From the NCBI GenBank assembly GCA_029851835.1, contig JARKVD010000011.1, positions 1 to 64,000 of the forward strand: a stretch of DNA of 64,000 nt, in the 5' to 3' direction. Within the stretch, counting starts at the first letter, position 1, and each line of letters opens with the position of its first letter. Position numbers and translations under genes: made by a program. The notes under the pieces were generated by a model, which was not told where the DNA came from, ran no database searches, and saw nothing but the letters and a program-made list of their open reading frames with translations. The stretch is from Clostridium sp. (GTDB lineage: Bacteria; Bacillota; Clostridia; Clostridiales; Clostridiaceae). Of this stretch, positions 7,329-14,215 are shown one piece after another.

Positions 7329-8255
7329 ATGCTATCTAGTGTACAATTTATAAGACAATCCTTAGAGCTGCATCTTTTTTTTGCTAGAATCATGAAGGAG
7401 CATTCATTTTTTTTACAAGTAGGATTTACACCAAAGAACTCAAAACTTATAGAACAAGCAGATAGGTTTAGAATGAGATTTGACAAGCTTCTATCTGAAG
7501 TTATTTCACTTTCTGATGGCGCTATTAGTCCTAGTGTATTAAAGTCTGGTGAAGTGGTAACACCATTTACATTAGATGCTGAAATAGCATCATCTTATTT
7601 TACAGGAGTAGATATTCCTACCAACTTAACTAAGTCAGAATACGACTTAATTGGCACTCCGCTAATAAACTGTAACAACAAACTAGAACATAGGGTGCGT
7701 AAGCTCAATGAAAATGCAATGGATCTGGTTAAAGGTTTAGCTCAATTTAAAACAAAATTATTAGCAGATGTTAGGGATTGCAAAGTATTTACAGTTAATT
7801 ATCCTTTACTTATTAAGCATATTTTAAGGGAAGCAAATTTCTATTTTAAGCTGATACAAAGATTGCAATGTGGTGAAGAAATAGATTTGGAACGAGAAGC
7901 TTATGAACAAGAATCTTTTTGGAATAGAATTATGGCTGAACATTCAAAGTTTATTCGTGGTCTCCTTGACCCAACTGAAGAGGAACTTATAATGACAGCA
8001 AATAACTTCGCAAATGAGTTTGATATATTGGTAATGGAATCAAAGGAAGCTATGGACAAGTCACTTCCACTCTCTGAAGTTACTAACGAAAGTCTTAATG
8101 CAACTATTGAAATCAGCAAATTTAAAGCACAAGGTACTCAAGGAATATTAGAATGTAATATTAAGTCCATAATAATCCCGCTGTTAGCAGATCATACTTT
8201 ACGTGAGGCTAATCACTATCTACGCTTATTAAGAACATTCAAAAAGGGCATGTAA
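7329..8255 (+). CDS. DUF2935 domain-containing protein
   Basis: 308-residue protein made of two homologous halves (about 1-150 and 165-300). Each begins with a helix carrying the repeated pattern W/F-x-x-I/R-MxEHS-x-F (FARIMKEHSFFLQVGF and WNRIMAEHSKFIRGLL), followed by ExAxxFxxxFDxL, and each ends in a second helix with LREANxYxxL. This duplicated all-helical arrangement, rich in His and Glu, is that of DUF2935, a clostridial and bacillar family that probably binds metal in a four-helix-bundle fold; function is unknown. No signal peptide or membrane helix is seen. It is monocistronic with its own terminator. Confidence 0.88.
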   Translation: MLSSVQFIRQSLELHLFFARIMKEHSFFLQVGFTPKNSKLIEQADRFRMRFDKLLSEVISLSDGAISPSVLKSGEVVTPFTLDAEIASSYFTGVDIPTNLTKSEYDLIGTPLINCNNKLEHRVRKLNENAMDLVKGLAQFKTKLLADVRDCKVFTVNYPLLIKHILREANFYFKLIQRLQCGEEIDLEREAYEQESFWNRIMAEHSKFIRGLLDPTEEELIMTANNFANEFDILVMESKEAMDKSLPLSEVTNESLNATIEISKFKAQGTQGILECNIKSIIIPLLADHTLREANHYLRLLRTFKKGM

Positions 8256-8280
8256 TATTTTGTTAATAAATAACTTAGCA

Positions 8281-8308
8281 AAAACCAGTTCTATTGAGCT
8301 GGTTTTTT
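8281..8308 (+). terminator. terminator of the DUF2935 gene
   Basis: AAAACCAG / CTGGTTTT stem followed by TT and AT-rich sequence. Confidence 0.85.
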
Positions 8309-8394
8309 ATATCCTTATATTATCACTATGTTTACTTTAATTATCCTTTGTGCTAAAATATTTAATTGTAAAGCTTATATAAATTGAATGTTTC

Positions 8395-8483
8395 TACCAA
8401 CTACCGCATCAGTTGATTATATATTTTCTCCCTATGTGGAGTCTATATATTTTTAATTTTTATGGTTAGTGGGTATTTTTTTT
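8395..8483 (+). promoter_or_regulatory. folded leader with terminator-like 3' arm before the HD gene
   Basis: TACCAACTACC (8395-8405) can pair with GGTTAGTGGGTA (8464-8475), which runs directly into a run of T's, and an inner hairpin has CTCC/GGAG flanked by ATATAT arms. This could be an attenuator in the leader of the gene at 8515. It fits no riboswitch class known to me. Confidence 0.35.
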
Positions 8484-8514
8484 ATAAAATTTTAAATTAT
8501 AAGGAGAGATTTTT

Positions 8515-9051
8515 ATGTCTAATAATATATTAACCTACTCAAAAATGAGTTTTAACCCCTTAAATCCTGATTCAGATAGTATTCTTATTAAAGATATTGC
8601 TCATGCTTTATCTCTAATGACTAGAGCCAATGGCCATTTTCATGAGTTTTATTCTGTAGCTCAACACTGTATCTTCTGCTGTGAAGAGGCTTTAGCAAGG
8701 GGCTACAGCAACAAGGTTGCCCTAGCCTGTCTCTTACACGACGCTAGTGAAGCCTATCTTGCAGATATCACAAGACCAGTAAAGAAGAATCTGCTTAACT
8801 ATCTAGATATAGAAGAAGTGCTTCAAAATGCAATTTATTCAAAGTTTATAGGACAAGCTCTATCCACTGAGGAACTAGCTCAAATCCATTCTGTAGACAA
8901 CTCCCTTTTATTTTCAGAGTTTATCCATTACATGGATGAAAAACTTGATATGGATGCAGAAAATCTAATAAGCCATCCTGATTTTAGATTTGTCCCTTTC
9001 AATGAAGTGGAAGAAAAATATATTAATTTATTTAATAAATTAACCTCCTAA
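8515..9051 (+). CDS. HD domain-containing phosphohydrolase (YfbR-like)
   Basis: 178-residue cytoplasmic protein of the HD superfamily. The metal-binding residues are visible: His in FYSVAQHC, the HD pair in LLHDASEAYLADI, and a late Asp in IHSVDNSLL. The sequence RPVK after EAYLADIT is typical of the YfbR-like/phage HD group, whose studied members hydrolyse deoxynucleoside 5'-monophosphates; that specificity is inferred here. AAGGAGAG lies 8 nt upstream of the ATG. It shares the bidirectional terminator at 9105-9140 with the convergent DUF6483 gene. Confidence 0.82.
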   Translation: MSNNILTYSKMSFNPLNPDSDSILIKDIAHALSLMTRANGHFHEFYSVAQHCIFCCEEALARGYSNKVALACLLHDASEAYLADITRPVKKNLLNYLDIEEVLQNAIYSKFIGQALSTEELAQIHSVDNSLLFSEFIHYMDEKLDMDAENLISHPDFRFVPFNEVEEKYINLFNKLTS

Positions 9052-9104
9052 ATTTTGGACTCCATAAGTCCATAAAATGGATACTTGTAAAATGAAAGAA
9101 GCAA

Positions 9105-9140
9105 AAATGAGGATGATTAATAATTCAATCATCCTCATTT
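9105..9140. terminator. bidirectional terminator
   Basis: Perfect 14-bp stem AAATGAGGATGATT / AATCATCCTCATTT between two convergent genes. Confidence 0.9.
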
Positions 9141-9151
9141 AATATCTATTT

Positions 9152-9508
9152 TTATTTTATAAGTTTTTCAAAATCCTTTAAGCCCTGTTCAATTTCAGCT
9201 CTTGAGAAATCACCTTCTGTAAGTTCCACCTCTGATTTTAAAGAAAGCTCTTTATAAAACCACTGTCCTACACTTTCTACATAATTATGCTTATTGTCTT
9301 CTGCAAATTGAAATAAAAGGTCTTCGCCTTCTGAATATCTCTTTTCTGCAATTAACTTCTTTAGGATGATAAGAATCTTATCCTTATCCGTTAAATTCTC
9401 CACTACAATTATTTCAGAATCATCACTATCATCATCTAGAATAAGCCTCATAAGACTTCTTCCTAAATCTTCTGCCATATCAATAAGTAGGTCATTTCTT
9501 CTTTCCAT
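9152..9508 (-). CDS. DUF6483-like small acidic protein
   Basis: 118-residue soluble, mostly helical and acidic protein (MERRNDLLIDMAEDLGRSLM at the N-terminus, a DDDSDDSE stretch near residue 27, and FEKLIK at the end). I recognise it loosely as the clostridial DUF6483 type, whose function is unknown; the C-terminal half looks like paired TPR-like helices. GGGAGA lies about 11 nt before the ATG. It is monocistronic. Confidence 0.65.
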   Translation of the reverse strand: MERRNDLLIDMAEDLGRSLMRLILDDDSDDSEIIVVENLTDKDKILIILKKLIAEKRYSEGEDLLFQFAEDNKHNYVESVGQWFYKELSLKSEVELTEGDFSRAEIEQGLKDFEKLIK

Positions 9509-9871
9509 AACAACATCGTCTCCCTAAGTAAAATTAGAAATATAACTAAAAATATAAGACATAAATTATATATTCCTATTGTATATCAAACTTCACTTGT
9601 TTGGAATTACTTCATACCAACACTTTTTCGTAATATTTCCATGAACTTTAGACTTCTCCATTTCAAGTACACAATAATAGACCTGACCCGTAAAATCTAC
9701 GGGTCAAGTCCAAACACTCATATATATTTATCATTTCCTACTTTCATATGAAAATCACTAGCCTTTGATAAATACGTAAGTTTTAATGTATACTACTAAG
9801 TGAAACTTCAAATAAGGGTTGAATTTTATTAATTATGAATATATGCTAAAATTAGAAAGTGATGTGATATT
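9509..9871. other. intergenic gap with a GC-rich hairpin and a promoter
   Basis: It contains the inverted repeat GACCCGTA-AAATC-TACGGGTC (9685-9705), extendable by TGAC/GTCA-like bases to about 13 of 14 paired. No T-run follows, so it could be an operator or an RNA hairpin rather than a terminator. A plausible promoter for the flavin reductase gene is TTGAAT (9819-9824), 17 bp, TATGCT (9842-9847). Nothing else is visible. Confidence 0.5.
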
Positions 9872-10660
9872 ATGGCTAAAACTACTTTTAAGGGTAGTAT
9901 TATGCTTAATCCAGTACCCGCGGTGCTGATAACCAGTAGAAATTTAGAAGGTAAGGATAACGTATTTACTGTAGGATGGGTTGGTACAGCATGTACAAAA
10001 CCACCTATGGTTACTGTGGCAATACGCCCTGAGCGTTTATCCTATGAATATATAAAAGAAGGTAATTCCTTTGTAGTCAATTTAGCTTCAACTAATCTTG
10101 TTAAAGCAGTAGATTACTGTGGGGTCCGTGGTGGAAGAACAACAGATAAGCTTAAAGATATGAATCTGACTTTAAGCGAAGGAGAGGAAATTAACTGCGG
10201 CATTATAAATGAATGTCCAGTTGCCTTTGAATGTGTTGTTAAATCTATTACTCCTCTAGGTAGCCATGATTTATTTTTAGCTGAAGTGGTTAAATGCCAT
10301 GTGGATGAGAAACTTATTGATGAAAAAGGAAAAATCCACTTTGATAAAGCAGACCTTTTAGCTTACTCACACGGAGAGTACTTCGGCATTAATCCAACGC
10401 CATTAGGATCCTTTGGTTATTCTGTTCGAAAGAAGCCTATAGTAAAAAGCTCTGCTGATTCCTTAGAAAAATCAGCTTCAAGTAATACTAAAAAAACAAA
10501 AACCCATTCTAGGTATAAAAAATCCGTTACTTCAAAAAATACTTCTAAGATGACAGATAAATCATCAGATAATAAAAGTAATAACTCAAAGAGAAAAAAT
10601 AACTCTTCAAAGATTACAAAAGCAAATAAATCAAAACCTAAAAAAAGAACTCGTATTTAA
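9872..10660 (+). CDS. flavin reductase family protein with basic tail
   Basis: 262 residues. The first about 190 form a flavin-reductase-like FMN-binding split barrel (MLNPVPAVLITSRN, FTVGWVGTACTKPPMVTVAIRPERLSYE, VVNLASTNLVKAVDYCG), a fold that binds FMN or carries electrons from NAD(P)H to flavin. Residues about 195-262 are a Lys/Ser/Asn-rich low-complexity tail absent from most family members; such tails often contact nucleic acid or the membrane, but that is conjecture. The Shine-Dalgarno is weak (AAAGTGATG). It is followed after 19 bp by nadE, so the two may be co-transcribed. Confidence 0.85.
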   Translation: MAKTTFKGSIMLNPVPAVLITSRNLEGKDNVFTVGWVGTACTKPPMVTVAIRPERLSYEYIKEGNSFVVNLASTNLVKAVDYCGVRGGRTTDKLKDMNLTLSEGEEINCGIINECPVAFECVVKSITPLGSHDLFLAEVVKCHVDEKLIDEKGKIHFDKADLLAYSHGEYFGINPTPLGSFGYSVRKKPIVKSSADSLEKSASSNTKKTKTHSRYKKSVTSKNTSKMTDKSSDNKSNNSKRKNNSSKITKANKSKPKKRTRI

Positions 10661-10679
10661 TATAAAGGAGTGAATTTTA

Positions 10680-12584
10680 ATGAATTTTGTAAAGGTCGGA
10701 GCTGCATGTCCTATAACCAATGTAGCTGATGTGGACTTTAATGTATCTGAAATAAAAAAATGTATTGATAAAGCAGTTGACCAGGACGTTAAAGTTTTAG
10801 TGTTCCCTGAACTTTCTATAACCTCTTATACCTGCGCAGATTTATTTTATCAACAAAGATTAATGAAAAAAACTGAAGCTGGAATAAAATCTATTTGTAC
10901 ATACTCTGAAAACAAAGATATTTTATTAGTTGTTGGAGCACCTTTTGAAGACAACGATATTTTATACAATGTTGCCTTTGTAATATTTAAGGGCAAAATC
11001 CTTGGAATAGTTCCAAAAAGCTATCTTCCAAATAACTCTGAGTTCTATGAAAAACGTTGGTTCTCCAGCGGAATTAATATCCACTCAAAACGTGTAAATC
11101 TATCTTTTGAGGAGAACATTCCTTTTGGAACAAACATAATGTTTAAAAGTGGAGAAGTTTGTGTGGGAGTTGAAATATGCGAAGACCTATGGGTAACAAT
11201 TCCTCCAAGCAGCTTTTTAGCCCTTGCTGGCTGTAATATTCTTTGTAATTTATCTGCTTCTAATGAATTGGTAAGTAAGGCAGATTACAGAAGAGATTTA
11301 ATTAAAAACCAAAGTGCACGCTGTCTTGCTTCATATATCTATGCTTCTGCTGGAGTATTTGAATCTTCAACAGATGTCCTTTGTGGTGGACACCTTTTAA
11401 TCAGTGAAAATGGTGGAGTTTTAGCTGAAAATGAAAGATTTAATCGTGAAAGCGAGGTTCTAACTGCAATTATAGATATATATAAGCTTAAATCTGAAAG
11501 ATTAAAGAACATAAGCTTTAGAGATAGTAAAGGCTTATTACCTGCTCCAATTGAGGTAATAAACTTTAAATTTGAAAGCACTGCAATAAGAACCTTTGAC
11601 AGATACATTGATAAGCATCCATTTGTACCTGGAAATCCTCTTGAAAGAGATAAACGTTCTAAAGAAATATTTAATATACAAACCGCAGCTCTTGCAAAAA
11701 GATTTGCTCATACAAACTTGAAGAAGGCTGTTATCGGAATTTCTGGAGGTCTTGACTCAACTCTTGCTCTCCTTGTGGTTGTCAAAACCTTTGACATGCT
11801 TAAAATGGATAGAAAAAACATTGTTACTATAACAATGCCTGGCTTTGGAACTACCGATAGAACCTATAATAATGCTCTAGATCTATGCAGACATTTAGAT
11901 ACAGACCTTAGAGAAATAAACATAGTTAAATCATCACTTCAGCATTTCGAAGATATCGGCCATCCTGTTGAACAGCATGATGTTACCTATGAAAATGTTC
12001 AGGCAAGAGAAAGAACTAAAATTCTAATGAACCTTGCTAACAAGGAAGGCGGACTTGTAATTGGTACTGGAGATCTTTCTGAGCTTGCTCTAGGATGGTG
12101 TACTTATAATGGAGATCACATGTCCATGTATTCTGTTAACTGTTCAATTCCTAAAACCTTAGTTAGATACTTAGTAGATTACGTTGCAGAGCATGAAAGC
12201 ACTAAAGAAATATCAAAAATACTTCTAGATATTCTTGATACTCCAGTGAGCCCTGAGCTTCTTCCAAAGGATAAAGACGGAAATATCGCCCAAAAGACAG
12301 AGGATATTGTTGGACCATACGAGCTTCATGATTTCTTCTTGTACCATTTCATGAAAAATGGCTCTTCAAAGGATAGAATCGAATTATTAGCTAGAGCTGC
12401 CTTCAAAGATATCTACTCTAATGAAGAAATCTCTAAATGGCTTAACAAATTCATTACTCGTTTCTTTACTCAACAATTTAAACGTTCAGCTCTTCCTGAT
12501 GGCCCTAAGGTTGGTTCAATAAGTCTTTCTCCTAGAGGAGACTTAAGAATGCCGTCTGACGCAAGCTATAACGGTTTCTTATAA
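10680..12584 (+). CDS. nadE: glutamine-dependent NAD+ synthetase
   Basis: 634-residue two-domain enzyme that amidates nicotinic acid adenine dinucleotide to NAD+ with ATP, using ammonia from glutamine. The N-terminal nitrilase-type glutaminase (about 1-280) shows the catalytic triad Glu in FPELSITSY, Lys in VPKSYLPN, and Cys in GVEICEDLW. The C-terminal synthetase (about 320-634) shows the P-loop GISGGLDSTLAL and TGDLSELALGWCTYNGDHM. Length fits the long bacterial form. AAGGAGTGA lies 7 nt before the ATG. A terminator follows. Confidence 0.96.
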   Translation: MNFVKVGAACPITNVADVDFNVSEIKKCIDKAVDQDVKVLVFPELSITSYTCADLFYQQRLMKKTEAGIKSICTYSENKDILLVVGAPFEDNDILYNVAFVIFKGKILGIVPKSYLPNNSEFYEKRWFSSGINIHSKRVNLSFEENIPFGTNIMFKSGEVCVGVEICEDLWVTIPPSSFLALAGCNILCNLSASNELVSKADYRRDLIKNQSARCLASYIYASAGVFESSTDVLCGGHLLISENGGVLAENERFNRESEVLTAIIDIYKLKSERLKNISFRDSKGLLPAPIEVINFKFESTAIRTFDRYIDKHPFVPGNPLERDKRSKEIFNIQTAALAKRFAHTNLKKAVIGISGGLDSTLALLVVVKTFDMLKMDRKNIVTITMPGFGTTDRTYNNALDLCRHLDTDLREINIVKSSLQHFEDIGHPVEQHDVTYENVQARERTKILMNLANKEGGLVIGTGDLSELALGWCTYNGDHMSMYSVNCSIPKTLVRYLVDYVAEHESTKEISKILLDILDTPVSPELLPKDKDGNIAQKTEDIVGPYELHDFFLYHFMKNGSSKDRIELLARAAFKDIYSNEEISKWLNKFITRFFTQQFKRSALPDGPKVGSISLSPRGDLRMPSDASYNGFL

Positions 12585-12595
12585 AATTAATAACT

Positions 12596-12623
12596 AACCA
12601 CTGATGGTAAAAAGTCAGTGGTT
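12596..12623 (+). terminator. nadE terminator
   Basis: AACCACTGA / TCAGTGGTT stem followed by TTAA; the next gene's ribosome binding site follows only 12 bp later. Confidence 0.8.
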
Positions 12624-12644
12624 TTAATACGAATTGGAGGATTT

Positions 12645-13184
12645 ATGAAAGAATTATTCAAAATGTTTTTAACCTTCTTTAAGATTGGCTCTTTCACCTT
12701 TGGTGGAGGGTATGCCATGATTCCACTCATCGAAAGAGAAGTTGTGGATAACAACAAATGGATTTCTAAAGATGAATTTATTGATATAATTGCCATCTCT
12801 CAAAGCTTTCCTGGCGCTCTTGCCGTCAATAGCTGTACCTTTATTGGATATAAAATTGGAGGTGTTGCAGGTGGAATTCTAGGCCTACTAGGTGTCGCCC
12901 TTCCATCCTTTCTTATTATTTTATTAATTGCCATGGCCTTTAGCAAATTTAGAGATATGTATATAGTTGAATTGATTTTTAATGGAATAAATGCAGCTGT
13001 TCCCCTATTAATACTTGTTGGAGTAAACAGCTTAGCTAAAGTTCTTCCTAAAACTGCAACAAATATAATAATAGTCATAATCACGATAATTTTAAATGCA
13101 TTTTTAGATGTAAATCCAGTTTATATAATTCTAATTGCAGCCATATACGGAATTATAATTAATCGAAAGGAGGCTGAAAAATAA
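12645..13184 (+). CDS. chromate transporter family protein, first half-unit
   Basis: 179-residue membrane protein with about five to six helices, equal to one domain of the CHR superfamily. It contains FGGGYAMIPLIEREVV and SQSFPGALAVNSCTFIGYK, the signature region of ChrA. Chromate transporters of this short type are encoded as adjacent pairs in Firmicutes and act as heterodimeric anion exporters; chromate itself is not proven as substrate. GGAGG lies before the ATG at 12645; the upstream in-frame codon at 12618 falls in the nadE terminator and is rejected. Its stop overlaps the start of the second half (TAATG). Confidence 0.88.
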   Translation: MKELFKMFLTFFKIGSFTFGGGYAMIPLIEREVVDNNKWISKDEFIDIIAISQSFPGALAVNSCTFIGYKIGGVAGGILGLLGVALPSFLIILLIAMAFSKFRDMYIVELIFNGINAAVPLLILVGVNSLAKVLPKTATNIIIVIITIILNAFLDVNPVYIILIAAIYGIIINRKEAEK

Positions 13185-13729
13185 TGCATCTATTATTAAA
13201 ACTTTATTTGGCCTTCTTAAAAATTGGTACATTTGGTTTTGGTGGAGGCTATGCTATGCTTCCTTTAATACAAAAGGAGATTGTTACTAATAACCACTGG
13301 CTTAATCAAAGCGAATTTATGGATATTATAGGAATATCCCAAATGACTCCAGGTCCAATTGCCATTAATTCTGCAACCTTTGTCGGCTTTAAAGCTTCTG
13401 GCTTTTGGGGGAGTGTTGTGGCAACCTTAGGCGTTATAACAACTTCATTTATTCTGGTTTCTTTAGCAAACTACTTTTTTGCCAAGTTTAAGAACTCAAA
13501 AATATTAGAGAATGCTTTAAAAGGAATGCGTCCTGCCTTAGTAGGATTAATTATTTCTGTGTTTTTAACTATGAGCTTCGATTCATATAGAGATTTTAAT
13601 AGTATTATAATTGGTGCAATAATTGGTTTCCTTTTATATAAAACTAAGCTTCACCCTATTTTAATTATTGTAATTGCAGCGCTATTAGGAATTGCCTTTT
13701 ATGGCATAGTTCCAGCTATTTTAGGCTAA
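13184..13729 (+). CDS. chromate transporter family protein, second half-unit
   Basis: 181-residue membrane protein homologous to its upstream partner (FGGGYAMLPLIQKEIV and SQMTPGPIAINSATFVGFK). It retains the TPGP motif typical of the second ChrA domain, where the partner has FPGA, so the two are distinct halves. The start codon overlaps the partner's stop, giving translational coupling and probably equal amounts for a heterodimer in the cytoplasmic membrane. AAGGAGG lies before the start. Confidence 0.88.
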   Translation: MHLLLKLYLAFLKIGTFGFGGGYAMLPLIQKEIVTNNHWLNQSEFMDIIGISQMTPGPIAINSATFVGFKASGFWGSVVATLGVITTSFILVSLANYFFAKFKNSKILENALKGMRPALVGLIISVFLTMSFDSYRDFNSIIIGAIIGFLLYKTKLHPILIIVIAALLGIAFYGIVPAILG

Positions 13730-13820
13730 TAATAACCATATTGCTCCTTCTTAACTTTTACCAAAAATTATTTTTAAAACCATATTGTTTAAATTAACTT
13801 TTAGGTATATAATTATATTT

Positions 13821-13992
13821 AAGGAATCTCCTTCTCATTTTATTCGAAGGAGTGCTTAAGGATTAAGTTCGAGTAGCTAAATCATAGACACACTCTATGG
13901 AAGTGCCATTTACAAAATCAAAGATTTTTAGTGTCACTTCTAGACTCTCACTTAACTTCACGTAATCTAAATCATAAATTTGGACATTCACC
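13821..13992. repeat. dispersed intergenic repeat, copy 2
   Basis: It contains CTCCTTC-loop-GAAGGAG (13828-13853), AAGTTCGAGTAGCTAAATCA, then CACACTCTATGGAAGTGCCA, AAATCAAAGATTTTTAGTGT and CACTTCTAGACTCTCACTT. The later modules match, in opposite orientation, the copy at 33971-34140. It lies directly before the Mn2+ riboswitch. Confidence 0.8.
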
Positions 13993-14002
13993 TAACATAC
14001 TT

Positions 14003-14101
14003 TATATGAGGGAGTAATTTCTAGAATTAATTTCTAGGTCAAGATCAACACCATGACTAGTACTAGTCTGGTCTTGAATTAAAAGATGAGACTCATATAT
14101 A
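14003..14101 (+). ncRNA. yybP-ykoY (Mn2+) riboswitch aptamer
   Basis: The class hallmarks are in order: P1 5' strand TATATGAG (14003-14010), then the conserved GGGAGTA, a short hairpin (CTAGAA...TTCTAG), GGTCAAGATCAACACCATG (compare the class pattern GUC-x-UCAACAUCAUG), a hairpin ACTAG-TACTAGT, and finally GATGAGA followed by the P1 3' strand CTCATATATA (14092-14101). The second L-loop GAGA lies just before P1, as in E. coli mntP/alx and B. subtilis yybP. Known members bind Mn2+ (with Mg2+) between the two L-loops. Confidence 0.88.
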
Positions 14102-14126
14102 GCTTGCAGCAGCTATATATGGGTCT
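14089..14126 (+). terminator. riboswitch-controlled terminator
   Basis: A 16-bp stem, AGACTCATATATAGCT with AGCTATATATGGGTCT (one G-T pair), followed by TTATTTT. Its 5' arm is the same sequence that closes aptamer stem P1, so aptamer and terminator exclude each other. Mn2+ stabilising P1 should therefore turn the gene on. Confidence 0.88.
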
Positions 14127-14215
14127 TTATTTTATATATATAACTTATTTCTTTGAAAAAAGGTTAAATAAGTTTCCGTTTTTATTTTTTCTACTAAAAT
14201 TAACGAGGTGATTTA

